Shown here: piece by piece, positions 1 through 4,719 of the stretch
How positions within the stretch are numbered: position 1 is the stretch's first letter
Layout: each line of letters opens with the position of its first letter
Source of the DNA: Fidelibacterota bacterium UBA7303
GTDB lineage: Bacteria > Fidelibacterota > Marinisomatia > Marinisomatales > UBA1611
DNA: 5,579 nucleotides
Assembly: GCA_002471805.1 (NCBI GenBank)
Contig: DKQR01000200.1
Coordinates: 28,028-33,606, forward strand
Direction: 5' to 3'
Notes under the pieces: model-generated
Database searches by the model: none
What the model was told of the DNA's origin: nothing
What the model saw: the letters and a program-made list of their open reading frames with translations, nothing else
Translations under genes and position numbers: made by a program

Positions 1-788
1 GAACTAACGTAATAAGCAATCATACCAGTGAACTCCGAAACAGCCATAGCTTCTTCTTCCGTTACTTCATCATCCGCTTCGGCCATCATATTAATCAAAT
101 CAACCAAACCTTCCGCAACGTCAACGTCAGGCCCTTCATCTAGATAGGATTGGACCAGTTGTTTTAATTCAACCAGGTTTGTTATATCTTCAGGCTTCCC
201 GGGCTGCAGATCGGGGATATCAATATTCCATTTATCCGCGAATTCTTTGATCAGGTCAATCTCCTCTTGGGCCACATCATCATCGATTGCTGCTAATTTC
301 ATTAAAATATCAATAATTTTCTTTGCACCTCTTGGACGTATCATATCACTAATGAGATCGCCAGACTCCTTTCGTTCCAAGTTCAGAGCTCTTCCCAAAA
401 GTGTTAAAAACCCTACCCCTCGATTATTGTCCACATAATAGCCTGTACCAATCATGGTAAATACAAATGCCAGAAACAAAGCAATGACACTCTTTGCTGC
501 AGAAAAATAATCATTTGTAATTAACAGACTATTCAAAAGGAACGGGAATCCAACAGCAAATCCTAACATGGCAGCTACGATGGAAATACTGTTTGCTACT
601 TCTTCATTTTTTCTTCGCTTCCAGATTTTATTCACCGTTAAATATCCTTTGATCAGGGAGAAAATCAATGCACTGGAAACAAGAACGCCGATCAGCTTTT
701 CAAAAATTGTTGTACCACCTTCAGGTGAAGCTAAAAGAACGGAAGATAGAATAATTCCGAGAATGAACAGTTTAATGGAATGACCCAT
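1..788 (-). CDS. Four-helix membrane protein with a cytoplasmic TerB-like domain (3' end outside window)
   Basis: An open frame of 262 codons runs from ATG at 788 off the left edge, so the C-terminus is missing. Seen: four hydrophobic segments at about residues 5-21, 31-50, 66-90 and 98-117. A KRRK cluster (57-60) after the second predicts N-in/C-in topology by the positive-inside rule. The soluble part carries two acidic helix-turn motifs, AAIDDDVAQEE (166-176) and AEADDEVTEEE (236-246), each followed by a hydrophobic helix. This pair, about 70 residues apart, is the signature of the two halves of a TerB/DjlA-type fold, whose acidic residues are thought to bind metal. Start choice: AGGA lies 8 nt before the ATG, and a promoter lies upstream. 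Known: TerB belongs to tellurite and stress-response loci, but TerB-like domains are widespread. A tellurite role is not supported here because no other ter genes are visible. The first hydrophobic segment might instead be a cleaved signal peptide. Function unknown. Confidence 0.85.
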   Translation of the reverse strand, partial: MGHSIKLFILGIILSSVLLASPEGGTTIFEKLIGVLVSSALIFSLIKGYLTVNKIWKRRKNEEVANSISIVAAMLGFAVGFPFLLNSLLITNDYFSAAKSVIALFLAFVFTMIGTGYYVDNNRGVGFLTLLGRALNLERKESGDLISDMIRPRGAKKIIDILMKLAAIDDDVAQEEIDLIKEFADKWNIDIPDLQPGKPEDITNLVELKQLVQSYLDEGPDVDVAEGLVDLINMMAEADDEVTEEEAMAVSEFTGMIAYYVS

Positions 789-863
789 TTGAGATATCCT
801 GTATGTTTGGATTTTCTAAAAAGATAGTGAACATATTCAGTGGAAAATCTAAATCAATATATG

Positions 864-892
864 ATTATAATAAAATACTTCATATTCGTCAG
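864..892 (-). promoter_or_regulatory. Sigma70-type promoter for the TerB-domain gene
   Basis: On the minus strand, CTGACG (complement of 887-892) is followed after exactly 17 bp by a perfect TATAAT (complement of 864-869). The -35 matches TTGACA at four of six positions, the central TGAC. Transcription would start near 857 and give a leader of about 70 nt before the ATG at 788. This suggests that the membrane TerB gene can be transcribed independently of the small gene upstream. Predicted from sequence only; the surroundings are AT-rich, which raises the chance of fortuitous -10 matches. Confidence 0.5.
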
Positions 893-971
893 TATATATC
901 AGCAAAATAATTCCTGGATTGATTTATTAAATCCCCCAACAATTTTTTATCTTCTGCATGAAGTTAACTGG

Positions 972-1313
972 TCAGTTTAACCGGCTGTCGGGCAGGGTAA
1001 AGTGCACGTAGCCATTTTGTTTAAAAACCAGTTTTTCATTTGTGAATGATAATTCCCGGTCATTATTATTGCTGTAATCTTCAATACTGATCAGGTCCGG
1101 CCTTATCACTGTTTCTGAAAAATTGTTGTCTTTAAGTATAATTGAACCTGGGTAAAGTTTGCTGCTTCCGTGTTCATCCTGCAGCGTAACTGATTTTACA
1201 ACAATGTGCCCCAGGTTCTTTTTCTTTACATTCACGGTTCTGGCTCCTAGGAACATCGTAGCACTGACTGTAAGCAAAATACCGGTAATGAGTCCTGTTA
1301 AATATTGCTTCAT
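972..1313 (-). CDS. Small membrane-anchored protein of unknown function
   Basis: 113 residues from the ATG at 1313. Two consecutive ATGs (1316 and 1313) are present. AGGAGG lies only 2 nt from the first but 5 nt from the second, so I prefer the second; using the first gives 114 residues. Seen: a Lys-containing start, then one hydrophobic segment at about residues 4-24 (YLTGLITGILLTVSA) acting as a signal anchor or uncleaved signal. A basic stretch, VKKKN, follows at about 28-32. The remaining 80 residues are rich in alternating hydrophobic and polar residues and Asn/Asp turns, suggesting a small beta-rich extracytoplasmic domain. No catalytic motif or cysteine is visible. From memory, the N-terminus resembles short anchored proteins common in Marinimicrobia genomes, but I cannot confirm this. 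It lies 117 bp downstream of the lipoprotein stop and 183 bp upstream of the TerB gene. Function unknown. Confidence 0.8.
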   Translation of the reverse strand: MKQYLTGLITGILLTVSATMFLGARTVNVKKKNLGHIVVKSVTLQDEHGSSKLYPGSIILKDNNFSETVIRPDLISIEDYSNNNDRELSFTNEKLVFKQNGYVHFTLPDSRLN

Positions 1314-1318
1314 CATTT

Positions 1319-1324
1319 CCTCCT
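1319..1324 (-). promoter_or_regulatory. Strong Shine-Dalgarno that decides the start of the small anchored protein
   Basis: The complement of 1319-1324 reads AGGAGG, a full match to the anti-Shine-Dalgarno core. It is followed by AA and two tandem ATG codons. A gap of 2 nt to the first ATG is too short for efficient initiation, while 5 nt to the second is workable. This favours the ATG at 1313. It is a much stronger site than the one in front of the large lipoprotein gene. Confidence 0.75.
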
Positions 1325-1352
1325 GGTTAATGAGTACTGCAATAATACAAAT

Positions 1353-1402
1353 AAGGGAAAAATAAATAAATAGGTTTCAGAGCCAGTCTCAGCCTTAGAA
1401 AC
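1353..1402 (-). terminator. Weak candidate terminator after the large lipoprotein gene
   Basis: About 30 nt past the TAG at 1431, the minus strand has GTTTC (complement of 1398-1402) and GAAAC (complement of 1374-1378). These can pair, with a possible AG/CT extension after a mismatch. A T-rich stretch follows (complement of 1353-1372, mainly TATTTATTTATTTTT). The stem is short and the loop long, so this is poor as an intrinsic terminator. Its position and the T-rich tail are the only reasons to list it. Folding energy was not computed. Confidence 0.25.
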
Positions 1403-1430
1403 AGTGCCTGGTCAGTCGCAAGTAGATCTC

Positions 1431-4358
1431 CTATACCTTGTCCTGTTTCAAGACCTTTCCTTTTCGATACGTGATATTTTCTACATGGTGACCATCGTCG
1501 TCATAGATTTTCCATACACCGTCGCGCTGACCATCATTCATAATACCCTCTTCTTTAATGGTCCCATTATCATAATAATTTGTAATGGGTCCGATCAATC
1601 CCGAACTACTCTTATCTATAATCTCGCCATCCAGATAATGTGTTGTTCGAATCAGTTTTCCTCTTTTGCTGTATAGCAGCCATTCTCCTTCACGTTGACC
1701 GCTCTTCATCACCCCTTTTTCCTTGATGCGACCATTGTCATGATAAGAAAGAAACGGTTTTATTTTATGTGGACTTTGTTCACTGAGGACCTTACCATGG
1801 TCATAGATCTTGATTTTTAATAATTTTCCCCGGGTATTGAACTCTTTCCACTCCCCATTTTTTCTGCCTTTGGAATATTTACCTGTTTCCTTGATGCGGC
1901 CATTATCATGGTAGGTCACGGCAGCACCTTCCCGGAGCTTAGGGCCACTCTCTTCTATCATAGATATGGTTTTTAGAGTTTCTCCATTTGAATAGGTTAC
2001 AGTTTTTGTGTGTACACCACGGGAATCATAAAATTTCCAGACCCCATCCCGTTTGTTATTATTGGTCATCCCTTCAGCCTTGACGCGTCCGTTTTCATGA
2101 TATTCTGTAATATTTCCGATCGCTCCAGGATTTTCCTGACTCATGATATCGCCGAAATCATATATTGAAATAGTCAGTAATTTCCCTTTGGCATCATAAT
2201 GCTTCCATTCACCATGACGTTTCCCGGCATTTGTAATACCCTGCATCTTAATACGTCCATTTTCGTGGTAGATCACAGAATCCTGGATAGCACCTGGATT
2301 TTCTGTTTTGATTGCCTTTCCTTGATCATAGGTAACAATAGTAAGAAGCTTTCCTTTTTGGTTATAGTTTTTCCAGTCACCATCTTTTTTCCCCGCTTTA
2401 AAATGCCCTTTTTCTTTGATGCGGCCATTATCGTAATATGTAATAGCTAAACCATCGCGCTTTACCTTCTTCTTCTTCTTCTTCTGCTGCTGCTGAGCCT
2501 TGGTTGTCAAATTCTTATAATATGTCCGGACAGATTCTTCATTCACTACTGCATCTATATCACCACTGGCACTGAATTCCCTAATCACATTCTCCTTGTA
2601 AGTCTGGAAAAAAATATCCTCCTGGTTGTCATCAAGTTCTACCCGGGCAGCATCAAAAGCATGATTGATCTCCTCTATATACAAACGATACTGCTCCAGC
2701 TTATGATCCATCTTCATCTCATTATTTCGTTTTGATGATATTGTTTTGAAATGGTCTGAAAAATTCCGATCCTGATTCGCACTCAGGCTTACTCCCGAAC
2801 GGCCTAGACTTTTTTCTATCAAAGATACATACATATCCATAATCTCGTCCTCATCCATACGAATCCGGGAATAATCAGACCGTAGGGAACGTGCCAGGCG
2901 CACATATTGAATACCTTTAACAGGTTCAGCTAAGCGATGGGAAATATAGACAAACTTCTGCTGCAGTGTATTGCTGAAACGGGAAATGATCCCGTAGGGA
3001 ATCATATTGGACTGCGCCACCTCAGGGCGGCTTCCATGATTCTCCAGCTGCGCCACCCGGCCCCGATCTAGCTCAGAATCCGCAAGGACAACACCGTCCA
3101 GATCGATCAGGGTTATCCGTATATCGGCAGACTGGGCATAGATCTCAGACGAAGCCTGCAGGTCACTTCCCGAATTGCGGATATAATCTTTAAAGGTTCC
3201 AAGCTCAAGCTTGAGAGCATCGGCAATCTCCTGGCTCTTTTCTTCCAGTTTGACCGTATAAGCCTTTACCACTTTCTCATTTTGTTCCAGGTCAGAATCT
3301 ATATTCTTCTCGGCCAGTTTAGATTTTAGTTTCACTACAAAAGAATTTAAAAAAGATATCCTCTGCGACGCATCCATATCCACATCGGCGGCGGACAGGG
3401 CTTTGATTAGTTCATCTTCATATACCCGCAGGGCCCGCTGCTCTTGGATTTCATTCATAGCCTTGGAAAAACGTACATAAATGCGCCGGTCGTCTCCTTC
3501 TTCCTCGTCACACCCATAGGCCACATATAAAAACTTCTTATGCAGTGTCTTACTGTAGCGGGTGGCCACTCCATACTCTTTCGTCTTGGCCGCCAGGATC
3601 TCTGGCCGGGTGCCATGATTATCCATGGTGGAAATATCATTTTCCTCCAAATGCGACTCCGCCAGCACATTACCATCCATAGCAATAAGCGTGATCCGCG
3701 ATTCTGATGTGGATCGATACAACTGCACACCGCTTTGTAACGAACCTTCACCATAGTTCATATGGTATATAAAGTTCTGGATTTCATTCTTCAGAAAAGA
3801 AATTTCCTCTTCCAGATGCAGGGCACTGACCTCAATATTGGATTCAGAGACCTGAGATTGAAAGTTGACAGCAAAGTCGAGCTTTTGCTGATCGGTAAGT
3901 TTCATGCCCAGTTCTTCTAAAGTACTGGTAACCTGGGTATGATAGACATGATCCAGTTCATCCCGGGTTATGGCCGTAACTGGCGCAGACTTCTTTTGGT
4001 TGGCCGGGAACAGGATTTCCAGTTCAGTCCTGACTTCCACAAGGTTTCCATTGAGCATGGCCGGCGTAAAAACTGTATTCTCTATGGCACGGATCGCCGC
4101 CTGGTCCAGGATTGCAATGTTGCTGCTTTTCAGTACATTCGCGTCTCGGGCATTGCCGTCCGTAGTGACCAAAAACTGCACCATCACTGCTGAACCGGAA
4201 TGGACTACATCTACCACCGGTGCAATGGAAGATTTTGGTACCGGTGCAGTATCAAATTCTTTATATTGAATGGTTTGAGGTGCATGTACCTGCTGCGGTT
4301 CCTTTGAACACCCAGTGAATAGGAAGATGAAAAAGATAAAAGATGCAAATTTTTTCAT
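1431..4358 (-). CDS. Multidomain lipoprotein: TonB_C-like domain, two PhoR-type sensor domains, six YwqK/MORN_2 repeats
   Basis: 975 residues, complete. Residues 1-17 form a lipoprotein signal with Cys17 (FTGC); Ser18 at +2 would favour outer-membrane sorting under the proteobacterial rule. Residues about 36-119 match the TonB C-terminal fold: VQFLVTTDGN, then VLKSS, LDQAAIRAI, FTPAMLNG. Two PhoR-type extracytoplasmic sensor domains follow (about 215-300 and 408-492). Each has RITLI..DG.VLA[ED]S, then NHG[ST]RPE, then R[YF]S.TL..KF[LV]Y. Around them are four helical modules with the core [VM].[LM]...Q...F. A Gln4-Lys6 linker (622-631) precedes six repeats (640-975) of the type [YF]..NG.[IV]K..G......R.G.WK.Y. 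No transmembrane helix, kinase or enzyme motif is seen. TonB_C normally ends an ExbB-coupled inner-membrane protein; here it is N-terminal and detached, so an energy-transducing role is unlikely. The start is fixed by the lipoprotein signal; its ribosome site (AAAG) is weak. Function unknown; surface or periplasmic sensing/binding is inferred. Confidence 0.93.
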   Translation of the reverse strand: MKKFASFIFFIFLFTGCSKEPQQVHAPQTIQYKEFDTAPVPKSSIAPVVDVVHSGSAVMVQFLVTTDGNARDANVLKSSNIAILDQAAIRAIENTVFTPAMLNGNLVEVRTELEILFPANQKKSAPVTAITRDELDHVYHTQVTSTLEELGMKLTDQQKLDFAVNFQSQVSESNIEVSALHLEEEISFLKNEIQNFIYHMNYGEGSLQSGVQLYRSTSESRITLIAMDGNVLAESHLEENDISTMDNHGTRPEILAAKTKEYGVATRYSKTLHKKFLYVAYGCDEEEGDDRRIYVRFSKAMNEIQEQRALRVYEDELIKALSAADVDMDASQRISFLNSFVVKLKSKLAEKNIDSDLEQNEKVVKAYTVKLEEKSQEIADALKLELGTFKDYIRNSGSDLQASSEIYAQSADIRITLIDLDGVVLADSELDRGRVAQLENHGSRPEVAQSNMIPYGIISRFSNTLQQKFVYISHRLAEPVKGIQYVRLARSLRSDYSRIRMDEDEIMDMYVSLIEKSLGRSGVSLSANQDRNFSDHFKTISSKRNNEMKMDHKLEQYRLYIEEINHAFDAARVELDDNQEDIFFQTYKENVIREFSASGDIDAVVNEESVRTYYKNLTTKAQQQQKKKKKKVKRDGLAITYYDNGRIKEKGHFKAGKKDGDWKNYNQKGKLLTIVTYDQGKAIKTENPGAIQDSVIYHENGRIKMQGITNAGKRHGEWKHYDAKGKLLTISIYDFGDIMSQENPGAIGNITEYHENGRVKAEGMTNNNKRDGVWKFYDSRGVHTKTVTYSNGETLKTISMIEESGPKLREGAAVTYHDNGRIKETGKYSKGRKNGEWKEFNTRGKLLKIKIYDHGKVLSEQSPHKIKPFLSYHDNGRIKEKGVMKSGQREGEWLLYSKRGKLIRTTHYLDGEIIDKSSSGLIGPITNYYDNGTIKEEGIMNDGQRDGVWKIYDDDGHHVENITYRKGKVLKQDKV
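1434..2441 (-). repeat. Six tandem YwqK/MORN_2-type repeats, 168-bp period
   Basis: The C-terminal third of the lipoprotein is a tandem array read on the minus strand. Units are 2274-2441, 2106-2273, 1917-2105, 1749-1916, 1581-1748 and 1434-1580. Units 1, 2, 4 and 5 are exactly 56 codons; unit 3 has 63 because of a seven-residue insertion before the next unit; unit 6 is cut to 49 by the stop codon. The common core is YHDNGRIKE.G followed by G.R.GEWK.Y...GKL and then Y..G. This is the MORN_2/COG2849 (YwqK) pattern, a beta-hairpin repeat usually forming an elongated sheet. Units 1 and 4, and units 3 and 6, resemble each other most, suggesting that a three-unit block was duplicated. Confidence 0.9.
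2466..2495 (-). repeat. Triplet microsatellite encoding Gln4-Lys6 linker
   Basis: On the plus strand, CTT is repeated six times (2466-2483) and then CTG four times (2484-2495). Read on the minus strand this is four CAG and six AAG codons, in frame, giving QQQQKKKKKK at residues 622-631. Only one codon is used for each amino acid, which points to replication slippage rather than selection for a composition alone. It sits exactly between the last helical module and the first YwqK-type repeat. Gain or loss of units would lengthen or shorten the basic linker without a frameshift. Confidence 0.95.
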
Positions 4359-4399
4359 AACAGTTTTCTTTGGTAATTGTGGATATTTATTATGGAAAT

Positions 4400-4470
4400 T
4401 ATTAATTAAAACATTTTTCCGTACTACGTCACTACCACTTAATACTAATATTTTTCCCTTTTAATTAATA
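4400..4470. repeat. 12-bp inverted repeat in the AT-rich region upstream of the lipoprotein gene
   Basis: TATTAATTAAAA at 4400-4411 is repeated in inverted orientation as TTTTAATTAATA at 4459-4470, with 47 bp between. Each arm contains the palindrome TTAATTAA. The pair lies 42-112 bp upstream of the lipoprotein start codon, between it and the plus-strand small ORF, where an operator or divergent promoter would be expected. The region is strongly AT-rich, so chance is a real alternative. I found no convincing -35/-10 pair for the lipoprotein gene here. Confidence 0.3.
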
Positions 4471-4520
4471 GGAATTATTCAACTTTTGATAAGAAATGGT
4501 TAATTTGAAATATTCACTAA

Positions 4521-4703
4521 ATGCTACTTATTGTACCAATCATCACTACCCTGCTTATTGGGATTATTCTCTTGAGTATTATTTTCAGAATTTATACTGG
4601 CAGTGATATCCGGCAGCCGCATCGGGAAACAGCCACAAGATTTATGAAAATTCTGCAAAATAAGAATCAGATGAGAACCCGGATTAGAAAATTCAAGGAT
4701 TAA
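4521..4703 (+). CDS. Possible small single-pass membrane protein
   Basis: 60 codons on the plus strand, opposite to every other gene here. Seen: residues 1-22 are almost wholly hydrophobic (LLIVPIITTLLIGIILLSII), followed by a basic tail (R23, R31, and R/K-rich 51-59) ending in KFKD. This predicts an N-out/C-in single-pass protein. An in-frame TAA directly precedes the ATG, so the frame cannot extend upstream. No Shine-Dalgarno is visible. In favour: composition changes from very AT-rich before the ATG to normal coding-like within it, and it neatly fills the gap, ending 16 nt from the stop of the convergent repeat-protein gene. Against: no ribosome site, short length, and no family that I recognise. 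A chance ORF is possible. Confidence 0.4.
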   Translation: MLLIVPIITTLLIGIILLSIIFRIYTGSDIRQPHRETATRFMKILQNKNQMRTRIRKFKD

Positions 4704-4719
4704 ATTGATCTGTTATAGT

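Noticed and set aside
247..783. Plus-strand ORFs at 247-438 and 568-783
   Set aside because: They are antisense to the TerB-domain gene, which has membrane segments, TerB motifs, a ribosome site and a promoter.
2860..3740. Two-component histidine kinase
   Set aside because: Only the extracytoplasmic sensor signature is present; no H-box, N/G boxes or membrane helices follow.
3455..3754. A 99-codon minus-strand ORF in another frame
   Set aside because: It lies wholly inside the lipoprotein gene over the first sensor domain, has Trp/Arg/Met-rich low-quality sequence, and no start signal.
4000..4260. Energy-transducing TonB protein
   Set aside because: The TonB_C-like domain is N-terminal and follows a lipobox. 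There is no inner-membrane helix, no proline-rich spacer and no exbB/exbD nearby.
3939..4269. Plus-strand ORFs opposite the TonB_C-like region, and others opposite the repeat arrays
   Set aside because: They are antisense shadows of well-supported minus-strand genes, without ribosome sites or recognisable protein features.
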